Shown: in pieces, positions 17,370-27,010 of the stretch
Layout of the letters: every line of letters begins with the position of its first letter
Numbering within the stretch: position 1 is the stretch's first letter
DNA from: FEN-1297 sp046705645
GTDB taxonomy: Bacteria; Bacteroidota; Ignavibacteria; Ignavibacteriales; Ignavibacteriaceae
DNA: 64,000 nt
Assembly (NCBI GenBank): GCA_046705645.1
Contig: JBJKQE010000060.1
Location: forward strand, 1-64,000
Reading direction: 5' to 3'
Program-made: the position numbers and the translations under genes
The notes under the pieces: generated by a model
What the model was told of the DNA's origin: nothing
The model's database searches: none
The model's input: only the letters and a program-made list of their open reading frames with translations

Positions 17370-18392
17370 ATGCTTTATGTAATTATATTTTTCTTTCTGG
17401 TTTCAATTTATATATACTGCCTGCTGGGAGGAGCTGATTTCGGTGCCGGCATAATTGAACTGGGAGAAAAAAAGAGTTTAAAGGAAAGAACAAGACTATT
17501 GGTTTCCGAGGCAATGGCACCTATATGGGAAGCAAACCATATGTGGTTGATAATTGCTGTAGTCGTTTTATTTAACGCTTTCCCTCTTGTTTATACAAGA
17601 TTATTAGTCTCACTTTCTATTCCATTAATACTAATGTTAATCGGCATCATTTTACGTGGAACGGCATTTACTTTTAGGCACTATGATGCAATTAAAGATT
17701 CTTCGCAGGAACTATATTCAAAGGTTTTTGAGTATTCAAGCTTAATAGTTCCGTTCTTCTTCGGCTTAGTTATAGGAAGCATTGTATCGGGAAAAATTGT
17801 GACAAATCCTTCATCATTTTATGAGGGTTATATTAATCCCTGGTTAAATTTATTTTCTATATCAACCGGTATTTTTGTTGCACTGCTTTTTTCTTTTATT
17901 GCATCGGTATTTTTAACCAGTGAAATTTCAGATAAAAATATTCTGAATGATTTTATTTTAAAATCTAAGAAATCCATAATTGGTGCCGTAGTCGGAGGAC
18001 TGCTGGTATTCGTTTCTTCATTTATTGATCGCGTACATTTTTCCGAAAGCTTTTTCAGCAATTATATGAGTCTCGGATTGATGCTTTTGGCAACTGCTTG
18101 TCTGCCATTGTTATGGAAAACATTAGAGAGGGGTTCCAAATGGTTATCCAGAGTTTTAGTTGGAGCACAGCTTTTATTCATTCTCGGTGCTTTTTATATT
18201 GTTTATTTTCCTACCCTTGTAAAATTAGAAAACGGCAATTCATTAACATTTTATAATTCTGCGGCTCCGGAAACAACTCTTAATTACCTAGGCTGGGCAT
18301 TGTTAGTGGGTTCGTTAATTATATTTCCTGCTTTATTTTATTTACTTAAAGTTTTTAAAACCGAAAAGAAGAGCGCGGCCGGCAAATTATAA
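17370..18392 (+). CDS. cydB: Cytochrome bd quinol oxidase subunit II
   Basis: The 340-residue integral membrane protein starts with the CydB signature region (YCLLGGADFGAGIIEL, then APIWEANHMWLI). About eight hydrophobic segments are visible. CydB pairs with CydA in cytochrome bd. The start ATG 17370 has an excellent AGGAG site. A cydX-type small subunit is not evident after it; only 12 bases separate the stop from the convergent GldC gene. Confidence 0.93.
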   Translation: MLYVIIFFFLVSIYIYCLLGGADFGAGIIELGEKKSLKERTRLLVSEAMAPIWEANHMWLIIAVVVLFNAFPLVYTRLLVSLSIPLILMLIGIILRGTAFTFRHYDAIKDSSQELYSKVFEYSSLIVPFFFGLVIGSIVSGKIVTNPSSFYEGYINPWLNLFSISTGIFVALLFSFIASVFLTSEISDKNILNDFILKSKKSIIGAVVGGLLVFVSSFIDRVHFSESFFSNYMSLGLMLLATACLPLLWKTLERGSKWLSRVLVGAQLLFILGAFYIVYFPTLVKLENGNSLTFYNSAAPETTLNYLGWALLVGSLIIFPALFYLLKVFKTEKKSAAGKL

Positions 18393-18404
18393 AACCGGAC
18401 AAAT

Positions 18405-18746
18405 CTATTTTAATTCTTTTAACAACTCAAGTCTCTTTGCAAAGTCCTTGCTAAAATCTTCAATCACTTTGGAAACATCATTATTGTTGGTTGCTCTACG
18501 ATATGTATCTGCCATTTTGGTTAATGTCTGGTAAAAATGAATATTCATGTCATCAATCAGCATGTCTTTAGACCAAAGATCGATTCCCATGGTGACTTTT
18601 TCCTTTGTATCCCAAAGAGAAATCATCATTGAGCTGCATTGCTTCTTCCCTTCAAAACCGGCATCATTAGCTTCCCACTCTATTTTCTTTGGTAAATTTT
18701 TATCGTCCAATTGAATTGTAAATTTTATTTCCGATGTTCTCGGCAT
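18405..18746 (-). CDS. gldC: Gliding motility protein GldC
   Basis: This 113-residue cytoplasmic protein has the GldC signature: SEIKFTIQLDDKNLPKKIEW, a WDTKEK...IDLWSKDM.IDDM block and HFYQTL.KMADT. GldC is restricted to the Bacteroidota/FCB group and was first found among Flavobacterium gliding genes; its biochemical role is not established. The start has an AAAGGA site. It stands alone, convergent with cydAB, rather than beside other gld genes. It is one of the better lineage markers in the window. Confidence 0.85.
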   Translation of the reverse strand: MPRTSEIKFTIQLDDKNLPKKIEWEANDAGFEGKKQCSSMMISLWDTKEKVTMGIDLWSKDMLIDDMNIHFYQTLTKMADTYRRATNNNDVSKVIEDFSKDFAKRLELLKELK

Positions 18747-19032
18747 TTTAATCCTTTGTTTTTAATGCTGAAAATTTATAGTTCTAAAATAATAAATTAT
18801 TGTAATTTATTTTACGTTGCTAACTTTTTCATAGTTAAGGATTTTGGAATTCTAAATAAAATCGGAAGATTTTTATTTAATGAATTATCAACTCAACAAT
18901 CTAAATTCCTTTATAAAAGATTTCTTCATATTTTGATATGATAAAAAATATCTTTATTTATTGATTGGGTTCAAAAACATTTAAATGGTACATTAAAATC
19001 ATTTAACTATTTCACAACGAATCGGAAATTTA

Positions 19033-19593
19033 ATGAAAAAGTTATTTAGTCCTATTATACTTGCACCGATAATGGTTATCTTTTTTTTACTAACTTCTAA
19101 TTCTATTGCACAAAGTGATTTCGGCGCAGGGATAAATTTGGGAGGCGGAACAATCGGCGGGAATTTACCGACACAGGGAGCCTTTACTTCTTCTTTTTTT
19201 ATTGAGGCCAATCCCGGCTTTAATGCAAACATATTAACACGGCTAAGCTTTTTATACGATACCGATATTAATATCTTATTGCCAAAAACAACGGGCAGGT
19301 ATTACCCTTTTGTTAAAGGCTTTTCCCTTAAAGCAATTACTTCCCAAATACTTTCCGGAAATCTATATATTGAAGAGGGGCTTGGACCTTTAATTTTGAA
19401 TGATCGAACGTTCGATAACATAAATGAATGGGATTTGGGAATTAATTTCTCTATAGTTGTCGGATTTGATTTAAGTGCATTAGAAAAATCAGGTTTTAAA
19501 ATTGGAGCAGGGACCGATTACGGATTGACTTTTACCAATTCAAACGTTAGAAATTTTTCCATATTTTTTAACCTGGAGTACGTTATAAAATAA
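19033..19593 (+). CDS. Small secreted, probably outer-membrane beta-barrel protein
   Basis: The 186-residue protein has a clear signal peptide (hydrophobic residues 10-25, cleavage likely after SIAQ). The rest is strand-rich with glycine repeats (INLGGGTIGGN) and alternating aromatic residues, typical of small eight-strand outer-membrane barrels. I do not recognise a named family. A terminator shared with the convergent S46 peptidase follows. Confidence 0.6.
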   Translation: MKKLFSPIILAPIMVIFFLLTSNSIAQSDFGAGINLGGGTIGGNLPTQGAFTSSFFIEANPGFNANILTRLSFLYDTDINILLPKTTGRYYPFVKGFSLKAITSQILSGNLYIEEGLGPLILNDRTFDNINEWDLGINFSIVVGFDLSALEKSGFKIGAGTDYGLTFTNSNVRNFSIFFNLEYVIK

Positions 19594-19619
19594 TATTAAT
19601 ATGATCTCAAGTTATTAAA

Positions 19620-19643
19620 AAAGCCGTCACAAAAGACGGCTTT
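19620..19643 (-). terminator. Terminator between convergent genes
   Basis: The hairpin AAAGCCGTC / GACGGCTTT has a six-base loop (19629-19634). On the minus strand it is followed by a T run (19615-19620 read in reverse), so it fits as the terminator of the S46 peptidase gene. It can also act weakly on the plus strand. Confidence 0.8.
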
Positions 19644-19662
19644 AGTTCAAAAATATTTTCAA

Positions 19663-21867
19663 TTAGTTAGTGCTGCCGGTAGTATTTTCATCAACAATTT
19701 TTCCGGATTTTAACTCATCGCTTAGTCTTGTAGCTTTGTACATATCCTTAATTGCTTCCAGCATACCTGCGGAATGTACGGCCACACATCTGTTCTCATC
19801 GGTTGTAAAAATAAAATCACCGGGCAGGCTCTGAATATTACCGTCAAAAGCTAATCCAACGATTTGAGCCTTTTCATTAATAACCGGGCTTCCTGAATTA
19901 CCTCCGATTATGTCGTTAGTAGAAACAAAATCCATCGGAGTTTCCAGGTTAAAATCTGAAGGGGGATTTTGCCATCTTTTAGGAAGATTCCAAGGATATT
20001 TTTTCCCGAAAGAATAATATCTGTTATACAGTCCATAAAAAGTTGTAAACGGAGGTGCAATTGTTCCGTTATAAGGGAAACCTTTAACCACTCCATCTGA
20101 AATTCTTAACGTAAAAGTTGCATCCGGAGGGATTGAAGTGCCGTAAACATCAAATAAAGCTTTTCCTAATTCCTGAGAATATGTTTCGCCTTGCGATGTT
20201 ACCTCATTTATTTTAATCTGCAGATCTGCTTTTTTTGCTTTTGTATGAACAATAAAATAAATAAAAGGATCATTGGAATTTAATATCGCATCCGGCCCTT
20301 GTTTAATTAATGCTTTCAGTTTATCAAGATTATTCAATACTGTTTCATTAAGCATATAATTAACCGCATCATCTCCGGTTTTATTACCTGTTATTTTCTC
20401 AACGAGCGTTTTATCATCCAGATAATTGTAAAATCTGCTTACTTCATTTTTTAGTAATTCTTTATTTAAATCAGAGTTAAGATGTTCCGGAATTATATCG
20501 TCAATTGTTGAATCAAGCTCAGATCCTTTATAAGATAATTCTCTATCGCTTTCAGGCAGTTTTAATTGATTTGCTAAATTAACTACATCCTCAGATTCAA
20601 GTAAATATTGTGAACTGAAATAAGGATTAATTTGAAGAGCAAAATATTCATTACTAATACCGCGCAACTGATTTTCAATACCAGTAATTTTATTCCAAAG
20701 ATCTCCATATTTGGAATTTAATTCCGGATTGGAAAAAACGGCTTCCTGAAACTTCTTTTCAAAATCAATTTTTTTCTGCATCAGGATCGGATCTCTTAAA
20801 CCCTTTAACATCCCGGTATATGCTTTAAGTGAATTAGATAAACCAAAAAGACGATTTTGTAATTCATCTTTTCTTTCGGGATGGCTCTCAATTTCTTTTG
20901 TATAAATATTTACCAATTCATTTAATAAATTTAATGTTCTTGGATATTGTACATCCCTCATATATTCCAACTGAGAAACCGTCTTTAAACGATCGGTATG
21001 ACCGGGATTTCCAACAACAAAAACCGGTTCTCCCGGTTCGGCGCCGTTAGGGCTCCAATGGAAATAATTCTTTGTTTGTAGAGGTTTACCGTTTTCATAA
21101 ACTCTGAAAAAATTACAATCAAGATCGTAACGCGGATAAGTAAAATTATCATAATCTCCGCCGAAATAGCCTAAGGAAGCTTCCGGTGAAAACACTAACC
21201 TGACGTCAGTATATCTTTTATAACCATAAAGGGAATATTTACCGCCGTTATATAAAGTAACAATTTGAATTCTTAAACCTGTGTCTTTTTTCTCCTGTTT
21301 TTCCAATTCTTCCATTTCTTCTTTACGGTTGGCTACTTTTTCTTCGGGGGTTTTTCCTTTATCAATTGCGTCTTGAATTTGTTTGGTGACATCTTTTATC
21401 AATACCAATTGATCAACATAAAGCCCGGGAACCGGCCTTTCATCGGCTAGTGTTTTTGCATAAAAGCCGTTATCAAAAAGATCTTCTCCCGGTTTTGTTA
21501 CTTTTGATACGGATTCTCTTCCGCAATGATGATTCGTCATTATCAATCCGTCTGCCGATACAAATGAAGCGGAACAATAATTTGCAAACCGGAGTGCTGA
21601 CATTCGAACTTTATTGAGCCACTCTTCAGTAGGTTTAAAATTATATTCTTCCTGAAAATATTTTAATGGCGGATAATCAAATGTCCACATTTTACCGGTA
21701 TCAAATTTACCTGCTTTAACAGTATCTAAATTTAACCAGTTGTCGTTCTCCAAAGTATTATTTGTTGAACTCTGCTGCACATTTGATGTAGATGCGCACC
21801 CGGCTATTAATATTAGGGAAAGTATGATTCCTAATTTAACACCCAGTTTTTCAATGATTTTTTTCAT
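19663..21867 (-). CDS. S46-family dipeptidyl-peptidase (DPP7/DPP11 type), probable lipoprotein
   Basis: The 734-residue protein has a lipoprotein signal with LIAGC (C24), then the S46 serine peptidase pattern: H114 in IMTNHHCG, an Asp in GGDYDNFTYPRYDLD, and S658 in GGNSGSP. S46 enzymes release dipeptides from peptide N-termini in the periplasm and feed peptide-using Bacteroidota. The residue 18 positions after the catalytic Ser is Gly (FDGN). In Porphyromonas DPP11 that place is an arginine reading acidic P1 residues, while DPP7 has glycine, so a DPP7-like hydrophobic preference is the better guess. A good AGGATAA ribosome site precedes ATG 21867. Confidence 0.92.
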   Translation of the reverse strand: MKKIIEKLGVKLGIILSLILIAGCASTSNVQQSSTNNTLENDNWLNLDTVKAGKFDTGKMWTFDYPPLKYFQEEYNFKPTEEWLNKVRMSALRFANYCSASFVSADGLIMTNHHCGRESVSKVTKPGEDLFDNGFYAKTLADERPVPGLYVDQLVLIKDVTKQIQDAIDKGKTPEEKVANRKEEMEELEKQEKKDTGLRIQIVTLYNGGKYSLYGYKRYTDVRLVFSPEASLGYFGGDYDNFTYPRYDLDCNFFRVYENGKPLQTKNYFHWSPNGAEPGEPVFVVGNPGHTDRLKTVSQLEYMRDVQYPRTLNLLNELVNIYTKEIESHPERKDELQNRLFGLSNSLKAYTGMLKGLRDPILMQKKIDFEKKFQEAVFSNPELNSKYGDLWNKITGIENQLRGISNEYFALQINPYFSSQYLLESEDVVNLANQLKLPESDRELSYKGSELDSTIDDIIPEHLNSDLNKELLKNEVSRFYNYLDDKTLVEKITGNKTGDDAVNYMLNETVLNNLDKLKALIKQGPDAILNSNDPFIYFIVHTKAKKADLQIKINEVTSQGETYSQELGKALFDVYGTSIPPDATFTLRISDGVVKGFPYNGTIAPPFTTFYGLYNRYYSFGKKYPWNLPKRWQNPPSDFNLETPMDFVSTNDIIGGNSGSPVINEKAQIVGLAFDGNIQSLPGDFIFTTDENRCVAVHSAGMLEAIKDMYKATRLSDELKSGKIVDENTTGSTN

Positions 21868-22370
21868 TGCTTATCCTATAATTGTTGTACAAATTAAACA
21901 TAAATGCATTTTTATTTACAAATAATAAATTCACATTAATTGGGCTGAATAATTTCAAAGCTTGAGGATTATTTTTTATTGCGGATTCGGAGGAATAATA
22001 TATTGTCATAAAGTTGAAGGCATATTTACAATTAAATTTCAAATTTGACTCAAAAAACTGAAGTACCCGTGAAATATACTAAATTTTAATTTTTCGAGTT
22101 AAAAAATTAAATTCTTAGTGCTTTAATAAACAATTGAACCATCATCTTATTTTACCGCTTATCATTTTTAATGCTCGAACTTAGTTAAATTTTATGAGAA
22201 TTTGAAATGATTGATTTGATATTTATATTTTTGAAAAATATAGACAAGTTTGAATATAAAATTCCCCTGATTATTAAAACAATTTTTGAAGGGATAATAA
22301 CCAAAAAGCTTATACGAAATAATAATTCAACAATCTGCTGATTGCAAACAGTTAAAATGATTATAGGAAA
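21868..22370. other. 500-base gene-free stretch
   Basis: This AT-rich spacer separates the S46 peptidase start from the zinc-ribbon gene stop. It presumably contains the peptidase promoter. I see no credible gene, terminator, repeat or RNA in it. Confidence 0.4.
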
Positions 22371-22691
22371 TTAAATATAAGAATCAGGCTGATATAAAGG
22401 TTCAATTTCCCATTCATCTTCAATAGTTCCTACACAGTGAGAACACTTAGGAACATTAAATACTACTTTTTCTTCATTAGGAGTAGCGCGTACAAAGTTT
22501 AAGATTGTTTTACAGCTAGAACATTGTACGACATGTGAAGTAGTTGTTTTTTTACTGCATTCCGGACAAATGAATCCTAATTCCCCAGGAGTTTCATCCG
22601 GATTTACGAGGAAAATAGCATTGCATTTTGAATTGTTGCATCTAGCGAAGTGCCATTTTACAGTATCTTTAGTAGCGATAATTTTCTCCAA
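22371..22691 (-). CDS. Zinc-ribbon protein of unknown function
   Basis: The 106-residue protein carries cysteine pairs typical of zinc ribbons: C-N-N-S-K-C (CX4C), CPEC, CSSC and CSHC, which would build two or more zinc sites. No named family is recognised. The start is unusual: no ATG occurs before the first cysteine motif, and the only standard candidate is TTG at 22691, whose own bases form part of a GGAG sequence. Translation from a rare ATT or ATC codon a few bases later cannot be excluded. It stands alone between larger gene blocks. Confidence 0.65.
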   Translation of the reverse strand: MEKIIATKDTVKWHFARCNNSKCNAIFLVNPDETPGELGFICPECSKKTTTSHVVQCSSCKTILNFVRATPNEEKVVFNVPKCSHCVGTIEDEWEIEPLYQPDSYI

Positions 22692-22902
22692 TTATTTTTT
22701 ATGCCCAAAAAGTAAATAGTTCCTATTAAAAAGTCCATTGAAAAATATTTCTCTTTTTATTTCTTTCTTAATTGAATCAATGGATAATTTTTATAATTTT
22801 AATTGTTCAAAAATATAACCTACAATTTTTCAATGTAATTCACAATTAATTCCACGAAAAATTTTTCAACTTTTTTCTGTTAAATACAATGGAGCGGATA
22901 AT

Positions 22903-24252
22903 ATGGATAAAATTAGTTGTTTTAAAGCCTATGATATCAGAGGCAAAGTACCGTCAGAGCTAAACCCGGATTTGGCATATAAAATCGGAATTGCTTTTGC
23001 TAGATTTATAAATGCCGAAAAAATAGTAATAGGACATGATGTAAGAAAATCTTCCGAAGCAATTTCGGAAGCTATTATAAAAGGATTGACTTCCAGCGGC
23101 GTTGATGTTATTGATATAGGACTATGCGGAACGGAGATGATATATTATGCTACACCGGAACTTGAAGCCGATGGAGGTATTATGATTACTGCAAGCCATA
23201 ATCCGCCTGAATATAACGGAATGAAATTTGTAAGACAGGGTTCGGTTCCGGTTGGCTATGATTCAGGTTTAAATGAAGTAGAACAAATGATTTTAAATAA
23301 TGACCTTGAGCCGTTAAGGCACGAACCGGGAGATATTTATAGAAAACACATAATGAGCGGATTTATTAATAATTTAAGAAATTTTTATGATCCTCATAAA
23401 ATTAAACCGCTTAAAGTGGTTGTAAATGCAGGTAACGGCTGCGCAGGATCGGCCTTAAATGCAATTGAGCCTTCCCTTCCTGTTGAAATGATCAAGGTTT
23501 TCATTGACCCTGATCCCGAATTCCCAAATGGAGTTCCCAATCCCCTACTTCCTGAAAATAGGCATTCAACTATAGATAAAGTGCTCTCTAACAAAGCAGA
23601 TTTAGGAGTTGCGTGGGACGGAGATTATGACAGATGTTTTTTCTTCGATGAAAAAGGAAATTTTATCGAGGGCTACTACATTGTTGGACTTTTAGCAAAA
23701 TCAATATTAAAAAAACACCCCGGTGAAAAAATAGTTCATGACCCAAGATTAATTTGGAACACTGTAGAAGTTGTTAAAAAAAGCGGCGGGGAACCTGTTG
23801 TATCTAAGAGCGGACATGCATTTATAAAACAAAAGATGCGTGAAGTAAATGCTGTTTACGGCGGCGAAATGTCTGCCCATCATTATTTTAGAGAAAATGC
23901 TTATTCCGACAGCGGCATGATACCGTTTTTACTCATTTTACAACTGATGTCGGAAGAAAACAAACCATTATCAAAGCTGGTTGAAGAGATGATTAATGCT
24001 TATCCATGTTCGGGGGAAATAAACTCGAAAGTAGATAATGCTTCTAAAAAAATTGAAGAAGTGGAAAAGAAATATTCAGACGGCAAAATTGATCATCTTG
24101 ACGGCGTTAGCGTGGAATTCAATAACTGGAGATTTAATCTTCGAATGTCCAATACCGAGCCCATTATTAGACTTAATGTTGAAAGCAGATCCGATATTAA
24201 ATTAATGGAAGAGAAAACAAACGAATTATTAAAAGTAATTAAAAATAAATAA
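22903..24252 (+). CDS. manB: Phosphomannomutase/phosphoglucomutase (CpsG/ManB type)
   Basis: This 449-residue alpha-D-phosphohexomutase interconverts mannose-6-P and mannose-1-P (possibly also the glucose pair) for GDP-mannose and LPS or capsule sugars. The start FKAYDIRGK matches the CpsG type. The phosphoserine loop is TASHNP with S98; Mg ligands D239, D241 and D243 lie in WDGDYDR; the sugar loop is GGEMSAHHYF; the phosphate loop is RMSNTEPIIRL near the C-terminus. The length is normal for the family. GGAG precedes ATG 22903. Mannose versus glucose preference is not certain. Confidence 0.92.
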   Translation: MDKISCFKAYDIRGKVPSELNPDLAYKIGIAFARFINAEKIVIGHDVRKSSEAISEAIIKGLTSSGVDVIDIGLCGTEMIYYATPELEADGGIMITASHNPPEYNGMKFVRQGSVPVGYDSGLNEVEQMILNNDLEPLRHEPGDIYRKHIMSGFINNLRNFYDPHKIKPLKVVVNAGNGCAGSALNAIEPSLPVEMIKVFIDPDPEFPNGVPNPLLPENRHSTIDKVLSNKADLGVAWDGDYDRCFFFDEKGNFIEGYYIVGLLAKSILKKHPGEKIVHDPRLIWNTVEVVKKSGGEPVVSKSGHAFIKQKMREVNAVYGGEMSAHHYFRENAYSDSGMIPFLLILQLMSEENKPLSKLVEEMINAYPCSGEINSKVDNASKKIEEVEKKYSDGKIDHLDGVSVEFNNWRFNLRMSNTEPIIRLNVESRSDIKLMEEKTNELLKVIKNK

Positions 24253-24275
24253 TGGAAGAAATAATTTCTTCCATT
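24251..24275 (+). terminator. Terminator hairpin after phosphomannomutase
   Basis: The near-perfect inverted repeat AATGGAAGAAAT / ATTTCTTCCATT lies directly at the manB stop. It is followed by an AT-rich tail but no strong T run, and may serve the convergent DUF2911 gene too. Confidence 0.6.
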
Positions 24276-24309
24276 ATTTATTGTCGCCCATTATCAAAGA
24301 AAAATATTT

Positions 24310-24951
24310 TTACTTAACTTCTGTTACTATTGTAAACGGGACTCTTATTTTATCCCAGTTTAAATTTACTTCAGCCGAGTTTTTGCCTTCTGTATTTACT
24401 TTCATATTGTCGAATGTATATGAAAGCCATTCTTGATAATTTGACTGAATAGGTTTCACATTAAACCGTGCAAAATCTTCCGCTTCATTATATTCAAATG
24501 CACCCCATTGATCGGATACTTTATTAAAAATAATCGTCCAATCTTTATTTTCATAAGGAATGATAAAAAAGCTATACGAACCTGCGGGAAATTTTTTCCC
24601 GTTAATCCAAACATCTGTACTAAATGTTAACTTTGTAGCCTCATTTGCACCGGCACGCCAAACTTTCTTATAAGGAACCAAACTTCCCCAAATTTTTCGC
24701 CCCTTTACACCCGGTCTGCTATATGAAATTGTTACATCTGACAGCCCGATTGTTTGAGTAATAAAAGCTCTAGGGCTGACTCTAACTTTTTTATGCCAAT
24801 CAGGAGTTGTGGCTTGCTGACTTTGCTGGTTTAATTTCTTATTAAGCTGCCCTGTATTCTTTAACTGCTGCGCTTTTGTAGTTGATCCGAATATTAAAAG
24901 TATGCCAATCAATAATATAAACACCAATGAAAACATATTTCTTTTTCTCAT
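24310..24951 (-). CDS. DUF2911-domain exported protein
   Basis: The 213-residue protein has an N-terminal hydrophobic signal segment (MFSLVFILLIGILLIFGS) and the DUF2911 pattern: VSPRAFITQTIGLSDVTISYSRPG, GRKIWG.LVPY.KVWRAGANEATKL, and KFPAGSYSFF. DUF2911 is frequent in Bacteroidota and has no assigned activity. I prefer ATG 24951, preceded by GGAG at six bases; an in-frame TTG at 24963 overlaps that site and is less likely. It converges with manB. Confidence 0.85.
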   Translation of the reverse strand: MRKRNMFSLVFILLIGILLIFGSTTKAQQLKNTGQLNKKLNQQSQQATTPDWHKKVRVSPRAFITQTIGLSDVTISYSRPGVKGRKIWGSLVPYKKVWRAGANEATKLTFSTDVWINGKKFPAGSYSFFIIPYENKDWTIIFNKVSDQWGAFEYNEAEDFARFNVKPIQSNYQEWLSYTFDNMKVNTEGKNSAEVNLNWDKIRVPFTIVTEVK

Positions 24952-25102
24952 GAGGCACTCCAAATTATTTGGTTCTATAATAAATCTTAGTGTTTTTACA
25001 CGAATAATTTAACTTTAATGATTAATTTATAAATTATTAATTAAATTTCATTAAATAATTTAGCAGATTAATAAGAATTAATTTTCAGGTGATCTTACTC
25101 TT

Positions 25103-25603
25103 ATGGCAGTAAAAAATATTCTTTTACTCGGGAATCCGAAATTATATGAAGTTTGTTCTCCTATCATTCAAAACGAACTTGATGAAGTACAGAAAGCAGT
25201 TGAGGATCTTCACGATACCTTAATGAATTTTAGGGAGAAATATAATGCAGGCAGAGCAATTGCCGCACCGCAAATCGGTTATATGAAAAGATTGGTTTAT
25301 ATGAATATAGACAAACCAATCATATTTATTAATCCGGTAATAGATATTTTAAGTGCGGAAATGATTGAGTTGTGGGATGACTGCATGAGTTTTCCCGAAA
25401 TACTGGTAAAAGTAAAACGCCATAAAAAATGCCATGTTACATATAGAGATATGGAATGGAATTATCAATCATTAAATTTTGAGGACAGTCTTTCGGAGTT
25501 GATTCAGCATGAAGTCGACCATTTAAACGGAATACTTGCCGTTTCCAGGGCAATTGACGGAAAATCATTTGCTTTAAAAAGTCAAAAAGAATCTTTGAGT
25601 TAA
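25103..25603 (+). CDS. Peptide deformylase-like metalloenzyme with altered motifs
   Basis: The 166-residue protein has the deformylase fold and metal ligands: C94 in DDCMS, and H136, E137 and H140 in QHEVDH. Deformylases remove the formyl group from nascent N-termini. Two motifs deviate: the usual GxGLAAPQ is GRAIAAPQ (residues 50-57) and the EGCLS motif is DDCMS. The metal site and catalytic Glu remain, so it is probably active, but it may be a secondary paralogue with other substrates. AGGTGA lies ten bases before ATG 25103. It stands alone, not next to fmt as in many genomes. Confidence 0.82.
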   Translation: MAVKNILLLGNPKLYEVCSPIIQNELDEVQKAVEDLHDTLMNFREKYNAGRAIAAPQIGYMKRLVYMNIDKPIIFINPVIDILSAEMIELWDDCMSFPEILVKVKRHKKCHVTYRDMEWNYQSLNFEDSLSELIQHEVDHLNGILAVSRAIDGKSFALKSQKESLS

Positions 25604-25648
25604 TTAATTCTTCGAATACCGGCAGCAGAATTTTAATCCTGATTTTTG

Positions 25649-26779
25649 CTAACTGAACTTTTTCAATACAGTGACAATTTTATCAGATTCTTCGTCGGTG
25701 TTATAAAAATGCGGCGATAGTCTTATCATCCCCTCTCTAACGGCACAGTGAATATCATTTTTGACTAGTTCTTCAAAAATTTTATTCGACTCGCTGTGTT
25801 TAAAACTCACTATACCGGCTATATTTACTATTTCACAGCCGCTTAATACCGGATGCAAATTAATTTCTTCAAGCTTTTTTATTAAATGCAAAGAATTCTC
25901 TGTTACTTTTTGTTCAACGGCATCAAAACCAAATTCTTTAAACATTTTTAGCGAGGCATTAAGAGCATAAATTCCTATCGTGTTTAATGTTCCGCCTTGA
26001 AAACAATCGGCTGTTTTTTTCAGAGTTAAATCATAGTGCAATAGATTCCATGCATCTTCAACCGAAAGCCATCCCACATTACCTGGGATCATACTTTTTT
26101 GAAGATTTCCGGATACGTAAATAAAAGCCATTCCCTGCAAACCCAACAGCCATTTTTGGCTTCCGGATGAAAGGAAGTCTATTTTATCTCTTTCAACATC
26201 CAAACGAACAGCACCTAAACCTTGTATTGCGTCGACGGAAAAAATTATTCCTTTATCACGGCAAACATTACCGATTTTTTCAAGATCAACCCTGTAACCT
26301 GTTAAAAATTGAACCTGGCTTATAGAGACAAGTCTGGTTTCCGGTTTTATATTTTCAATTACATCGTCAGCAGAAACAATCCCGTCATGAGATTTTATAA
26401 AATCAACAATAACTCCGTCTTTTTGAAGATTCAGAAATGGATAAACATTTGCAGGGAATTCCAGATCATTTAATAAAATTCTGTCTCCTTTTTTCCATTG
26501 AATTCCTTGGGCTAAAATATTTATTCCGTTCGTAGTGTTGTCCAGAAAAGCAATCCTATCTGATTTTGCATTTATCATCGATGCAATATCTTCTTTTGTT
26601 TCTTTAATTACAGACAACAGCTTTGGATAATTATCGATACTAGTTTCACTCATCTCGTATAATACTTTATTGATTTGCTTTAAAACAGGAACTGAAAGAG
26701 GCCCGGTTGATGCATGATTAAAATAAATTTTCCCGCTTTTTAAATAAGAGAAAAAGCTTCTTGCTTTAACGATATCCAT
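25649..26779 (-). CDS. Aminotransferase class V (NifS/isopenicillin-N-epimerase-like PLP enzyme)
   Basis: This 376-residue fold-type I PLP enzyme has the opening IYFNHASTGPLS, phosphate-contact LDNTTNGIN, NDLEFPANVYPF, the Asp in FSVDAIQGLGA and the PLP lysine in SSGSQKWLLG. It lacks a clear catalytic cysteine loop in the C-terminal part, unlike the larger class V protein at 7965-9428, so simple desulfurase activity is less likely. Substrate unknown. Monocistronic and convergent with the deformylase-like gene. Confidence 0.8.
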   Translation of the reverse strand: MDIVKARSFFSYLKSGKIYFNHASTGPLSVPVLKQINKVLYEMSETSIDNYPKLLSVIKETKEDIASMINAKSDRIAFLDNTTNGINILAQGIQWKKGDRILLNDLEFPANVYPFLNLQKDGVIVDFIKSHDGIVSADDVIENIKPETRLVSISQVQFLTGYRVDLEKIGNVCRDKGIIFSVDAIQGLGAVRLDVERDKIDFLSSGSQKWLLGLQGMAFIYVSGNLQKSMIPGNVGWLSVEDAWNLLHYDLTLKKTADCFQGGTLNTIGIYALNASLKMFKEFGFDAVEQKVTENSLHLIKKLEEINLHPVLSGCEIVNIAGIVSFKHSESNKIFEELVKNDIHCAVREGMIRLSPHFYNTDEESDKIVTVLKKFS

Positions 26780-27010
26780 GATTGTTCACTTTAGAGTTTA
26801 AATTATTAAATTTTTTAAGAATCAAATTAAACATTTTAATTAAAAATATAAGAAATTTGAAACACGATTAAATTAAAATTTACAAGAAAATGTAAGAATT
26901 ATCATTTTTGAAATTCAATCCGATTATGGTTAAATTTCATTTGAAATTTAAAGAAAAATTTATCATCACTAGATACAAATCTAATTTTCAAAATTATTTA
27001 CAGGCGAGAT

